From contig NZ_BCXB01000013.1 of the NCBI RefSeq assembly GCF_001894885.1, positions 1-64,000 on the forward strand: a stretch of 64,000 nucleotides of DNA. The letters run 5' to 3'. The stretch comes from Rhodococcus marinonascens NBRC 14363 (GTDB lineage Bacteria > Actinomycetota > Actinomycetes > Mycobacteriales > Mycobacteriaceae). Both the position numbers and the translations under genes were made by a program. Positions 48,295 through 56,828 of the stretch are shown here, piece after piece; the stretch's first letter is position 1, and each line of letters begins with the position of its first letter. Under the pieces are notes generated by a model. That model saw only the letters and a program-made list of their open reading frames with translations. It was not told where the DNA came from and ran no database searches.

Positions 48295-49234
48295 TGTCCG
48301 GGATCCCTTCGATTCGCCAATATTCCGGTGAAACTGAACGTGTTGGTTCTACTTTCGGTGTACGGACAGACATCCGTTGAAGGTGGTCCAGAAGGCGTTG
48401 AGGGTCTTCTCCCACAGGTCAGTCTCGCTGGGAACGGGCTGGGGGCTTTGACCGCTGTGTGGACCCGCGCATTGATCGAACCAATGGCATTGGTTGCTCG
48501 GGCCACAGCGAGAATGTGCATGTCCAACTAGCCGACCGCGCCCTGTCCAAGTCTGCAATATCTCATCGTTAATCGGATCAGTCACAGTGGTACCTCTGTT
48601 CCTCAGGAGTACTGAACCATCCCAGGATTCATTCATGCTTACTCGTGACCGGAGACACTGTCAACTGGTTTGGGGACAGCTTGAACAACGGTTGATCTGA
48701 TCTTGGTTCGACACGCGGTGCAGCGCTTGGCGGGAAGGGTGCAGTGGTTGTCGAATGCGAGAGTTGTTGACTTCCAGGGCCGTCGACTGCACTTTCACGT
48801 CTCAGCACCAGGTCGGCCGCGAGTCGACTGCCCGGCCCGGGCGATGTTCGACTGCCCGGCCCGGGCGATGTTCGACTGCCCGGCCCGGGCGATGTTCGAC
48901 TGCCCGGCCCGGGCGATGTTCGACTGCCCGGCCCGGCGGTGGAGGATGACGGCCACGTTCCTCGAGGGGTCATCACTTGCGACCTGGGGCCGGGACGGAC
49001 GGTGAACCGGTCCTTGTCGAACATCGCATTCCACATATACCCATCCCGAAACTTATCTCCAGCCAGGAGGGCGCGCATGCGCAATGAACTGGAGGTATGT
49101 GTGTCGGACAGTGTGATTGACGAACTAGTCGGGTTGCGCGAATGCGATCCCGTTTCGGACCCAAATAAGTGCTTCGTTTCACTGAAATTGGATGGGTTCG
49201 TCATGGTCTCACCGTGTCATCGTTAATCCCAGTG
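48295..49234. other. Region without a supported gene, holding a minisatellite
   Basis: About 940 bases between the secreted-protein gene and merB. Open frames on both strands exist (for example 48629-49204 minus and 48703-49005 plus) but consist of low-complexity peptides produced by the 24-bp repeat and have no family signature or clear ribosome site. I do not call them genes. Confidence 0.5.
48825..48937 (+). repeat. 24-bp minisatellite, 4.7 copies
   Basis: Units CGACTGCCCGGCCCGGGCGA plus TGTT at 48825, 48849, 48873 and 48897, identical to one another, then 17 bases of a fifth. Each unit holds CCCGGCCCGGG, itself near-palindromic. No spacers, so not a CRISPR array. Confidence 0.95.
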
Positions 49235-49873
49235 TCACGATTGATGCCCGGCGCCAGCGAGGAGGGCTTGGGTGAGGGGTCGGCCGAGGTCGTAGGCGTC
49301 GGCGACGGGCATCACGGTGGCTCCTGGGTGCTGGTCGAGCCAGTCGGTCGCGGATTCGGGGTCGGCAAAGAAGTGGACCTGGTTGCAGAAGGCGGCACGG
49401 ATGGACGCACAGGTGTTCGGGGTGACGATCGACACGACGGCGGTGGCCGGTTCCACGCTGGTGACCCGGTCCGGTTCCACAGTGAGGCGTACAGGGGTGC
49501 CGGTGGCGTGACACGGGGAATTCACGTGGGCGGTGGCGGCGAGGACGGTGGGGAAGATCAGGGTGTCCATCGCGCACCAGGTGTAGAGGGTGTGTCCGCC
49601 GGTCTCGTAGCGGTGCGGGGTCGGGTTCTGGGTGAGGCCGCTGCCGACGATGCTGCCGTGCTCGTCGTATTCGGTGTCGGGGCTGTCGGTGAGTGCCTCC
49701 CGAACCTTGTCCGCGGTGCGGCCGGTGGCCTGCGCGATCTGCTCGACGGTCACCGGCCGTCCCTGGGCGAGGACCTGTAGCAGGGGCTGCCACAGCCAGG
49801 GTCGGGAGCTGGCACCGCCGCCGTTGAACGCGGCGGTGAGACTGGCGGTGAGCTGCTGGGCCTGGGTATCCAT
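49235..49873 (-). CDS. merB: Organomercurial lyase MerB
   Basis: Cleaves carbon-mercury bonds, releasing Hg(II) for MerA. Product 212 residues. The three catalytic residues are present at a constant offset of four from the plasmid R831b enzyme: Cys100 and Asp103 in TWCAMDTL and Cys163 in SIRAAFCNQVHFF. An N-terminal winged-helix-like region (residues 35-80) precedes the core, as in the family. It lies 33 bases after merA on the same strand, so both are expressed from the merA promoter. Confidence 0.95.
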   Translation of the reverse strand: MDTQAQQLTASLTAAFNGGGASSRPWLWQPLLQVLAQGRPVTVEQIAQATGRTADKVREALTDSPDTEYDEHGSIVGSGLTQNPTPHRYETGGHTLYTWCAMDTLIFPTVLAATAHVNSPCHATGTPVRLTVEPDRVTSVEPATAVVSIVTPNTCASIRAAFCNQVHFFADPESATDWLDQHPGATVMPVADAYDLGRPLTQALLAGAGHQS

Positions 49874-49906
49874 GAATGGGGGTCCTTCCGGGTCGTTGGG
49901 GATGGG

Positions 49907-51340
49907 TCAGCCGGCGCAGCAGGACAGTGTGGTCACGTCGCGGGTGAAGGTTTGGGCGGCGAGTTTGAGGGCTTCGCTCATCGTCAGGTAGGGGTGCCAG
50001 GTGTGGGCGATCTGGTCGATGGTCATGCCGGCGGTGAGGGCGTATGTGGCGGCGGTGATGATCTCCCCGGCCCCCTCGGCGATCAGGTGGGCGCCGAGTA
50101 GTTGCCCGGTGTCGGCGTGGGCAACGAGTTTGACCAGGCCGCGGGTGTCACGGTTGGCCACGGCGCGGGGCACATAGGCCAGGGGCAGGACCCGGCAGTC
50201 ACACGGCAGACCGGCTTCGGCGGCCTGGGCGTCGGTCATTCCCACCGATGCGATGGCGGGGCTGGTGAAGGTGACCTTGGGCAGGTGCCGGTTGTCGATG
50301 CTGCGTTCGGCGTTGTCGAAGGCGTTGTCGGCGATCAGGGTTCCGTGGGCGGCGGCGACGTAGACGTACTGGGGGTCTCCGGTGACGTCCCCGGCGGCCC
50401 AGATCCGCGGGTTGGTGGTGCGCAGGTACTCATCGACCACCACCTGCCCGTGCTCGCCGGTCTTGACGCCGACCGAAGCCAGGTCCAGGGCCTCGGTGAC
50501 GGGGCGGCGCCCGGTGGCCACCAGTAGTTGGTCGGTGTGCACGTCACGCTCGCCGCCGTCGGCGCCGCGGACGGTGGCGCGCATGCGGTCACCGTCGCGG
50601 GCGACCGCGACGATCCGGGTGTGGGTGTGGACGGTGATGCCCTCGTCGGTGAAGATGTCCTCGATCGCGGCGCTGACCTCCGGCTCCTCATGGGAAGCGA
50701 GCCGGGAGCGGACCGCCATGGTGACCTCGGTGCCCAGGCGGGCGAACAGCTGGGCCTGCTCCAGTGCGACGTAGCCGCCGCCGATCACCAGCATGGTGGT
50801 GGGCTGGTGGTCCAGGTCCATCGCGGTGGTGGAGGTCAGATAGCCGGTCTCGTGCAGTCCCTCGATGGGCGGGGCCCACGGGCTGGAGCCGGTGGCGATC
50901 AGGTAGTGGGCGGCCTCGATGCGGTCGGTGCCGCCGTCGGCGAGGTCCACGTGTAGTGCCGGGGCGTCGTCGCCGGTGAAGCGGGCGGTGCCGGTGATGA
51001 TGTCCCAGCCGTAGTCCGCGGCCAGGTCCACGTACTTGTCGGCCCGCATGGACTGCACCAGGGTGTCCTTGCCGCCGATCAGGGCGGGGAAGTCGACCGG
51101 GCCGGCCTCGGTGTGAATGCCCGGGAAACGGGGGCCGTCGGTGGCGCCGCGGCGGGCCTCGGCGGCGGCCAGCAAAGCCTTCGACGGCACGCAGCCGGTG
51201 TTCACACACGTACCGCCGACCGTGCCGCGCTCCACCATCACCACGGACTTTCCCTTGCGGCGGGCCGCGATCGCGGCGGCGAATGCACCGCCGCCGGAGC
51301 CGATGACCGCCAGGTCGTAGTCGGATCGTGTGTGGGCCAT
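49907..51340 (-). CDS. merA: Mercuric reductase MerA
   Basis: Flavoprotein that reduces Hg(II) to volatile Hg(0) with NADPH. Product 477 residues. FAD fold DLAVIGSGGGAFAAAIAARR; redox pair Cys45/Cys50 in GGTCVNTGCVPSKALL; NADPH fold MLVIGGGYVALEQAQLFARL; and the C-terminal vicinal pair Cys474-Cys475 (LSCCAG), which receives Hg(II). There is no N-terminal heavy-metal-associated domain, as in several actinobacterial MerA. ATG 51340 has a GAGGAGGCGG site; the frame to 51388 is unsupported. Divergent from merR. Confidence 0.96.
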   Translation of the reverse strand: MAHTRSDYDLAVIGSGGGAFAAAIAARRKGKSVVMVERGTVGGTCVNTGCVPSKALLAAAEARRGATDGPRFPGIHTEAGPVDFPALIGGKDTLVQSMRADKYVDLAADYGWDIITGTARFTGDDAPALHVDLADGGTDRIEAAHYLIATGSSPWAPPIEGLHETGYLTSTTAMDLDHQPTTMLVIGGGYVALEQAQLFARLGTEVTMAVRSRLASHEEPEVSAAIEDIFTDEGITVHTHTRIVAVARDGDRMRATVRGADGGERDVHTDQLLVATGRRPVTEALDLASVGVKTGEHGQVVVDEYLRTTNPRIWAAGDVTGDPQYVYVAAAHGTLIADNAFDNAERSIDNRHLPKVTFTSPAIASVGMTDAQAAEAGLPCDCRVLPLAYVPRAVANRDTRGLVKLVAHADTGQLLGAHLIAEGAGEIITAATYALTAGMTIDQIAHTWHPYLTMSEALKLAAQTFTRDVTTLSCCAG

Positions 51341-51395
51341 CACGCCGCCTCCTCGATAAATCGGGACCCGGACACTCCGGAACCCCACTCGATAT

Positions 51396-51413
51396 TATTC
51401 GCCTTGCCGAATA
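51396..51413. promoter_or_regulatory. Candidate ArsR-type operator between merA and merR
   Basis: Inverted repeat TATTCG (51396-51401) and CGAATA (51408-51413) around six bases. It overlaps the -35 hexamer of the merR promoter proposed below; a further half-site GCGAATAT lies near 51442. Confidence 0.55.
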
Positions 51414-51433
51414 TCACCATGCCACGATACTAT
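51404..51433 (+). promoter_or_regulatory. Candidate merR promoter
   Basis: TTGCCG (51404-51409) and TACTAT (51428-51433) are 18 bases apart and fit -35/-10 elements. The -10 covers an ATG at 51432, arguing that this ATG is not the start of merR and that the ATG at 51474 is. Confidence 0.5.
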
Positions 51434-51473
51434 GCGGCTAAGCGAATATTTCAAATTGTGGAGGCCCACCCCG

Positions 51474-51848
51474 ATGCTCCGAACCCCGATCCCCACGGCA
51501 CCAGCCGCCGACACGGTCGCGTGCACACATTCAGACACCACGGCCCGGTTCTTCCGCGCCCTGTCCGACCCCACCCGGTTGAAACTGTTGGAGTTCATCC
51601 TGGGTGGTGAGCGCACCTCCGCCGAGTGTGTCGAGCACGCCGGGATCTCGCAGCCGCGGGTCTCTGTCCACCTGTCGTGCCTGTCCGACTGCGGTTATGT
51701 CATCGCCCGCCGCGAGGGCCGCAAGCTGCGGTACTCCGTCGGTGACCCCCGGGTCGCGGATCTGGTGATGCTGGCGCGGTCGCTGGCCGCGGACAATGCC
51801 TCCGCCCTGGGCTGCTGCCCCCGCATCCCCGCCGACGGCGCGTCATGA
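51474..51848 (+). CDS. merR: ArsR/SmtB-family regulator of the mer locus
   Basis: Metal-responsive repressor, 124 residues, of ArsR type as in streptomycete mer loci rather than of the classical MerR type. Winged helix: TARFFRALSDPTRLKLLEFI, SAECVEHAGISQPRVSVHLS (recognition helix), GYVIARREGRKLRYSVGDPR. Cysteines in VACTHSD near residue 17, in SAECVEH and SCLSDCGY and the pair in LGCCPRIP near the end could bind Hg(II). ATG 51474 has GTGGAGG upstream. Its stop overlaps the next start (ATGA), so it heads a three-gene unit opposite merA-merB. Confidence 0.88.
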   Translation: MLRTPIPTAPAADTVACTHSDTTARFFRALSDPTRLKLLEFILGGERTSAECVEHAGISQPRVSVHLSCLSDCGYVIARREGRKLRYSVGDPRVADLVMLARSLAADNASALGCCPRIPADGAS

Positions 51849-51994
51849 ACGACAACGGAAACCGCCCGGGAATGGGCGTGGTGTCGGCCGCGGTGGGTGG
51901 CGGCCTGTTGCTGGTGCCGTGTTGCGCCGCCCCCACTCTGGTCGCCGCACAACCCTGTGCCGTGGCCCCGAAACTTCGAGAGGTAATTTCGTGA
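51845..51994 (+). CDS. 49-residue vicinal-cysteine peptide, MerT/MerF-like first helix
   Basis: Too short for routine gene calls. ATG 51845 overlaps the merR stop and its TGA overlaps the next gene's GTG, so it is embedded in the operon by coupling on both sides. The peptide has one hydrophobic segment (VVSAAVGGGLLLVPCCAAPT) with Cys26-Cys27 followed by a proline three places on (CCAAP), the same arrangement as CCxxP in the first helix of MerT and MerF mercury transporters, and Cys38 further on. Other MerT helices are absent. It may be a minimal mercury-binding membrane peptide or a truncated MerT. Confidence 0.55.
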   Translation: MNDNGNRPGMGVVSAAVGGGLLLVPCCAAPTLVAAQPCAVAPKLREVIS

Positions 51995-52767
51995 ATCTCA
52001 CCGCAGTCCTGATCACCGGCCTGATCGCCGGCGGCATCACCTTTGCCGCAGGACAGGGAGGCCTGCTGACCGGGCTGATCACCCGGCAACGAACCCAGAA
52101 CGCCGACTCGCCCACATCCGACACCGGCGGGCAACTCCAGACCCGGACCCGGACGGTGCTCGGCACGCTCGGCGACGACCTGGCGCCGGTCGGCGGCTTC
52201 CTCGCCGGCAAGCTCCTCTCGTACACCATCCTGGGCGCCCTTCTCGGCGCGTTGGGTTCGGTCGTGCAGCTCTCCTCAGGCGGGCGCGCCTGGCTGCAGA
52301 TCGGCGCAGGGTTACTGATCATCGTGTTCGGCCTTGCACAGATCGGCGTGCCAGGCTTCCGGCGCATCGTGATCAAGCCACCGGCATCGTGGCTGAAGAT
52401 CGTCCGGGGCCGCGCCCGTTCGCAGGAGGCCATGGCGTCGGCGATGCTCGGATTCACGACCATACTCCTTCCCTGCGGGGTCACCCTTTCCGTCGCGGTG
52501 CTCGCCTTGACATCAGGGTCCGCGTTCGACGGCGCCGCGATCATGGCCGTGTTCGTCATTGGGACCAGCCCGCTGTTCGCGGTCCTCGGCTACGCGGCCT
52601 GCAAGGCCGCGAACGTATGGAGCGGCCGGGTGGCGCTGGCGATCGGCCTCGTGGTCATCGCACTGGGCCTGTTCACTCTCAACCGCGGCCTCGAACTCGC
52701 CGGATCGCAGTGGGCTGCGAGCCACATCGCCGAGACGGTCGGCTTCAAAGCCGTCGCAGCGGAATGA
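51991..52767 (+). CDS. Polytopic membrane protein, TauE/SafE or UreH-like, mer-associated
   Basis: Product 258 residues with six hydrophobic helices (NLTAVLITGLIAGGITFAAG, LLSYTILGALLGALGSVV, ASAMLGFTTILLPCGVTLSV, and others). The LLPCGVTLSVAVLALTSGSA helix with Cys-Gly is typical of the UreH/CcdA-like transmembrane domain. GTG start overlaps the stop of the 49-residue peptide. Placed in a mercury operon, it could move Hg(II) or a thiol/sulphur compound across the membrane; this is inference. No MerP or full MerT is present in the window. Confidence 0.75.
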   Translation: MNLTAVLITGLIAGGITFAAGQGGLLTGLITRQRTQNADSPTSDTGGQLQTRTRTVLGTLGDDLAPVGGFLAGKLLSYTILGALLGALGSVVQLSSGGRAWLQIGAGLLIIVFGLAQIGVPGFRRIVIKPPASWLKIVRGRARSQEAMASAMLGFTTILLPCGVTLSVAVLALTSGSAFDGAAIMAVFVIGTSPLFAVLGYAACKAANVWSGRVALAIGLVVIALGLFTLNRGLELAGSQWAASHIAETVGFKAVAAE

Positions 52768-53221
52768 GATTCCCCCGCTTCCCCGGAGGCTTTGTTCCTC
52801 AGACCCCCAGTTGAGCGGCAGCACTGCTACTGCACCTGTGTATGGGAATCGCTGCTGACAACTACTCCCAGGCGCGCGGTGCGTAGCTCGCCAAGGGTCC
52901 GCGCGAGTTGTTCGCGGAGCGCTCCGCTCTCGTCGCTGAGCGTCCGGATGCGCTGATGTGCGAGCTCAAGTCGTGTAAGCAGCGATTTGTCGCTTGCGCG
53001 GGCTTCGCTAGAAGCTGCTCGGGTGTTCTCGTGCTCGCGGCCTCCCTTGTTTGCCATCACCTGCGCCCGCCGTGGGTGCGCATCGGCCGCGGCCGGGTCC
53101 GCCGGCACCTCGACGGCTTCTCAGAGATTCCTCATGCGCGTTTATGGGTGGTTGAAGACGTGGCTCCTACTGTCGTAGACGCGGCAGACGCCGCTTGTCG
53201 ACCATGGTGGGAGTTACGAAT
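52768..53221. other. Spacer at the right end of the mer island
   Basis: Apart from the minus-strand DUF6262-like remnant nothing coding is supported here. It is the transition from the mer locus to the hemophore-like gene. Confidence 0.5.
52827..53108 (-). pseudogene. Remnant of a DUF6262/TnpC-like coiled-coil protein
   Basis: Frame of 93 residues whose C-terminal part, LTRLELAHQRIRTLSDESGA then REQLARTLGELRTAR, looks like the coiled-coil tail of DUF6262 proteins that accompany Tn554-type tyrosine recombinases. The usual N-terminal helix-turn-helix is not visible, so it is probably a truncated leftover. Low-complexity coiled coils can mislead, so the family call is tentative. Confidence 0.4.
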
Positions 53222-53596
53222 ATGAATAGCTCGAACAAGATCTTTCGACGGGTTACGGTCGTGGCGATGGGAGTATTCGCGGCGGGCGCGCTGACGGTCC
53301 CGTTGGCGCAGGCGGCCCCCTCGGACCACATGGACCGAGCAGACAAGCCGGCGTGTACGGCCGAGCAGATCGACGCGGCCCGCGCCGAAACCGCGTCGAA
53401 AATGGCTGCCCTCTTCGAGGCTCATCCAGAGCTCAAAGATCGGGCTGCACAGATGAAGGACCTGCCCAGGGACCAGCGGAAGGCGCAGGCCCAGGCGAAC
53501 CTCAACGAGAACCCGGAATTGGCCGCCGCGGTGAAAGATGCCCGATCGGCCAAATCTGAACTCCGTCAGGAGTGCAGCGTCCGCGGCGCCCGGTAG
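53222..53596 (+). CDS. Hemophore-like secreted protein (Rv0203 family)
   Basis: Product 124 residues. Signal peptide: RRVTVVAMGVFAAGALTVPL then AQAAP. The mature protein is helical with one disulphide (Cys in PACTAEQ and in RQECSV) and the family pattern FEAHPELKDRAAQMKDLPRD, then NENPELAAAVKDARS. Homologues bind haem in mycobacteria; the tyrosines used there are not obvious here, so haem binding is not assured. ATG 53222 has GGGAG upstream. 25 bases before prrA-like gene on the same strand. Confidence 0.8.
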   Translation: MNSSNKIFRRVTVVAMGVFAAGALTVPLAQAAPSDHMDRADKPACTAEQIDAARAETASKMAALFEAHPELKDRAAQMKDLPRDQRKAQAQANLNENPELAAAVKDARSAKSELRQECSVRGAR

Positions 53597-53621
53597 GTGA
53601 TGAAGGGCAAGATCGTCGGGT

Positions 53622-54320
53622 ATGAGCACTGATCCGAAGGTCTTGATGGTTGACGACGACCCCGACGTCCGGCATTCGGTAGCCCGAGGCCTGCGGATGT
53701 CGGGGTTCGCCGTCACCACGGCCGTCGACGGGCGTGACGCGCTACGTCAAATGAGCGCCGACGCCCCGGACGCCCTTGTACTCGACATACAGATGCCCGG
53801 CCTCGACGGTGTGGCGGTCGTGACGGCGTTGCGGGCCATGGGCAATGAGGTGCCGATCTGCGTGCTCAGCGCCCTTGACACCGTGAATGACCGGGTGGCG
53901 GGGTTGGAGGCTGGAGCCGACGACTACCTGATCAAACCCTTCGACATCACCGAACTGGTGGCGCGCCTGCGTGCGCTGCTTCGCCGGACCGCCGCGTCCG
54001 AGCCGATCGGCGGCACTGCGCGCGTCATCGGGCCACTCCAGATCGACCCGGCGCGAAGGCTCGTCTTCATCGACGGCACCAGGGTCGATCTGACCAAGCG
54101 CGAGTTCGAACTGCTCGCCGCGTTGAGTGAAGACGCGGGTGTCGTCTTCTCCCGTGAACGGCTGATGGAGTTGGTCTGGGGATACGACTTCGTCGCGGAC
54201 ACCAACGTCGTCGACGTGTTCATCAGCTATCTGCGCAGGAAACTCGAGGCCGGCGGCGCGGACCGCCTGGTGCAGACGGTTCGCGGTGTCGGATTCGTGC
54301 TCAGGGAGGAGTCGCGATGA
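53622..54320 (+). CDS. prrA: PrrA-like response regulator
   Basis: OmpR-family regulator, 232 residues. Receiver with phospho-acceptor Asp55 in [12 protein letters not shown], acidic pocket VDDDPDV and Lys105 in YLIKPF; C-terminal winged helix with [17 protein letters not shown] and [20 protein letters not shown]. The blocks [19 protein letters not shown] and [10 protein letters not shown] are close to mycobacterial PrrA from memory. Its stop overlaps the kinase start (ATGA). The orthology is likely but the surrounding genes differ from M. tuberculosis, so PrrA-like is safer. Confidence 0.88.
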   Translation: MSTDPKVLMVDDDPDVRHSVARGLRMSGFAVTTAVDGRDALRQMSADAPDALVLDIQMPGLDGVAVVTALRAMGNEVPICVLSALDTVNDRVAGLEAGADDYLIKPFDITELVARLRALLRRTAASEPIGGTARVIGPLQIDPARRLVFIDGTRVDLTKREFELLAALSEDAGVVFSRERLMELVWGYDFVADTNVVDVFISYLRRKLEAGGADRLVQTVRGVGFVLREESR

Positions 54321-55636
54321 CCACCCCCGTGCGATCGCTGTCCGTCCGCGCCCGGGTGGCCTGGGCGGCTGGCCTCGCGGCCGCACTGGTGGTCCTTCTT
54401 GTGGCGGCGCTGACTGCGATCAACATGGTGGGCAACGAGTATCAGCAACGAGATCGCCGCGTGGAAGCAGTAGCGGAAGCGCTGGGGGGCAACGGCAATC
54501 CGATTACGCGTGGGCGGGGCTACGTGGCGACGGTGAGGCTTGACGGCACCGTCCTGCAGTCGACACCGGTCAGGCTTCCCCCGGCCGCGGAGGGGCTGAC
54601 GACCGAGGTCGTGGACGGAGTGACCTATCGGGTGCGAACTCGCGCACTGGGCAGGCCGGAAGGTGCGCTGCTGTCGGTGGGAATCCCCCAGCCTCCCATA
54701 CAAGCCGTGGTGGGCCGGTTGGCTCCCCGACTCGCCGTCGCCGGTGTGCTGGCGGTGGTACTGGCGGCGCTGTTGGGATGGTTGTTCGCCGGCCGTGCGG
54801 TGCGCCCGTTGCGCCAGTTGATCACCCAGACGCGCACGCTCACCGCGGACGGCCTGCACATGCCGCCGCGGGTGCGCGGAGCAGCCGAGGCGGAAGAGCT
54901 CGCCGAAGCGATCACCGACATGTGGAGCCGGATGAACTCCGCACAGGAACGTACCTGGACAGCGCTGGATTCGGCGCGCGGATTCGCCGCATCCGCAGCT
55001 CACGAGCTTCGCACCCCGCTCACAGCCATGCGCACGGACCTCGATATCGTGCGCACACATCCTCTCTCGAAACCGCAGCTCGACGAGATCGTAGGAGATC
55101 TCATCCGCACCCAACGTCGGGTCGAGTCGACTGTGACCGCTCTCGGTCAACTCGCCGCCGGCGAACTGATGCGGCCAGAGGACCGCATCCGTTTCGATGT
55201 CACCGAATTGTTCGATCGGGTGGCGCAGGAATGTTCGCGAACGCACCCGGCCGTCCACATCACGGTCCGGGGCGATCTCCCGGTGACGATGACGGGATGG
55301 CCCGACGGGATCCGACTCGCGTCAGACAACCTGCTGCGCAACGCGATCACACACGGAGGCGCAACGGAGATCGAGTTATCCGCTGTTCCGGTCGAAACCC
55401 CAGGTCGCCGTCCCGCGCTCGCATTGCGGGTGGACGACAACGGTGTCGGTCTGCCCGTCGACGAGCGGCAACGAGTCCTGCATCGTTTCGAACGGGGGAG
55501 CGCCGCACGCGCAGCAGGGTCGGGCCTCGGGTTGGCGCTCGTCTCTCAGCAAGCGGCACTGCACGGCGGCGACGTCGTGCTGTCGGACAGTCGTCTCGGC
55601 GGGCTGTGCGTTACGCTGACTGTCGACGGGTCCTAG
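54317..55636 (+). CDS. prrB: PrrB-like sensor histidine kinase
   Basis: Membrane kinase, 439 residues (PrrB is 446). Helix 1 at residues 15-37, extracytoplasmic loop of about 95 residues, helix 2 at 137-158 followed by HAMP; phospho-acceptor His229 in [15 protein letters not shown]-binding boxes N ([12 protein letters not shown]), G1 (VDDNGVGLP) and G2 ([12 protein letters not shown]). Partner of the regulator upstream. Next to a hemophore-like gene, so the pair may sense an envelope or haem-related signal, but nothing in the sequence proves that. Confidence 0.88.
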   Translation: MTTPVRSLSVRARVAWAAGLAAALVVLLVAALTAINMVGNEYQQRDRRVEAVAEALGGNGNPITRGRGYVATVRLDGTVLQSTPVRLPPAAEGLTTEVVDGVTYRVRTRALGRPEGALLSVGIPQPPIQAVVGRLAPRLAVAGVLAVVLAALLGWLFAGRAVRPLRQLITQTRTLTADGLHMPPRVRGAAEAEELAEAITDMWSRMNSAQERTWTALDSARGFAASAAHELRTPLTAMRTDLDIVRTHPLSKPQLDEIVGDLIRTQRRVESTVTALGQLAAGELMRPEDRIRFDVTELFDRVAQECSRTHPAVHITVRGDLPVTMTGWPDGIRLASDNLLRNAITHGGATEIELSAVPVETPGRRPALALRVDDNGVGLPVDERQRVLHRFERGSAARAAGSGLGLALVSQQAALHGGDVVLSDSRLGGLCVTLTVDGS

Positions 55637-55886
55637 CCTGATCCGAGCCTGATCTCCGCGCCGCCAGCTCATTGGGTTGGTTTCGGCCTGAGCCGATGAT
55701 CGCGGGGCATCGCACCCTCCTCAACGACTTCCCACGCGGACTGCAGTGCCTGGCGTCGATCGACTTCGATTCCAGCATCCTCGAGGTCGTGGTCGGCTAC
55801 AAGCAGGTGGGCGTCGAGACTGCCGGCCAGGCATGGCCAGTTCGACCGGTGCCAGGCATGGACGAGGACATGCGACGGAAGAGAAG

Positions 55887-56714
55887 TCAATCGCGGTAGG
55901 GGTGCTCAGGCAGCGGATTGATGGTGTCACTGTCCCAAGTCACACGTTGGCCCTGACGAGCACCGACCACCTCGAGCGCGGGATTAGCGAGAATCGCCAT
56001 GCTGGCGTCGGTGGATACTCCCACGTACGTCGACATCAAGTCGACTTCTGTTGCGACGCACCACGCGCGGTCCCGTGGCCACCAGATGTTGGGGCCCTCC
56101 CCTTGGAATTGGTTCAGCGCCGCGTGGACGGGGCCGTGGAACAGCAGCATCGATCGCTGGGGAAGGTGCAGGCGCGGGCCGTCAGGCAAAACTCCGTGAA
56201 AGGAGTTTCCCTCCCATACTCCGAACCAGCAATCGTCGGGGGTGCTGGTGAAGCCCTCCAATACGGCCGCCAGCGCCGACCGTTGCTTTGCAGGTAATCC
56301 GCCCATATCGGGCGCCTGGTCCCACAAGGGACTGTCGCCGGAGTCCTCAGCTCCCTTTGTGCCTGCTGCGAGAATTGATCCCCATTCCACCGTTTGGTGA
56401 ATCACCGCATTGTTGCCGTCGGCGACCTCCTGCCAGGTCACCGCCGTCTCCACGATGCTCTTTTCTGTCTGCGTAACCCTGACAGCTGGGTGAAGAACCC
56501 GTGAGTACAACTCGAAATCGGGAGGTACAAGCGAACCCACCGTGTAGTCGAAGTTGCGCACGCTGTCGACGATCCATTGACCCGCTGAGATATCCGAGCA
56601 GATATCGTCGAGGCGCCAAACACGTTCATCCGGAACATGACAGGAAACGTGGCTACTCCAATGCGGTGGCCGAGCCCCCGATTCAAAACGGGGATTGATA
56701 GGTGTATTGCCCAC
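55887..56714 (-). CDS. Conserved hypothetical actinobacterial protein
   Basis: Product about 275 residues from the GTG at 56714 (a TTG at 56732 or a later start are possible). Not a named family to my knowledge. It contains GSLVPPDFELYSRVLHPAVR, CWFGVWEGNSFHGVLPDGPR, RSMLLFHGPVHAALNQFQGE and WWPRDRAWCVATEVDLMSTY; this set of blocks (an 'exposed tryptophan' protein) recurs in hypothetical proteins of many actinobacteria. No signal peptide or membrane helix. Isolated, convergent with prrB. Confidence 0.75.
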   Translation of the reverse strand: MGNTPINPRFESGARPPHWSSHVSCHVPDERVWRLDDICSDISAGQWIVDSVRNFDYTVGSLVPPDFELYSRVLHPAVRVTQTEKSIVETAVTWQEVADGNNAVIHQTVEWGSILAAGTKGAEDSGDSPLWDQAPDMGGLPAKQRSALAAVLEGFTSTPDDCWFGVWEGNSFHGVLPDGPRLHLPQRSMLLFHGPVHAALNQFQGEGPNIWWPRDRAWCVATEVDLMSTYVGVSTDASMAILANPALEVVGARQGQRVTWDSDTINPLPEHPYRD

Positions 56715-56828
56715 AACCAGACGATGCCACAACCGATCTCACACCGAGACCGTTGAGCGGTCGATGAACGGACTGGCAGAGTCGATAAAGGCCTGTGGGG
56801 CAGGCATCAGACGCAGGCCGGCCCCTGG

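Noticed and set aside
48825-48937. Possible CRISPR array
   Set aside because: Units are directly adjacent with no spacers and no cas genes nearby; it is a minisatellite.
48629-49204. A 191-codon minus-strand frame with Gly-Pro-Gly-Ser repeats
   Set aside because: The repeat peptide comes from the 24-bp minisatellite; flanking residues show no domain and no good ribosome site, so coding is not supported.
51432-51473. Earlier start for the mer regulator
   Set aside because: The ATG at 51432 lies within the proposed -10 hexamer; the ATG at 51474 has a GTGGAGG ribosome site.
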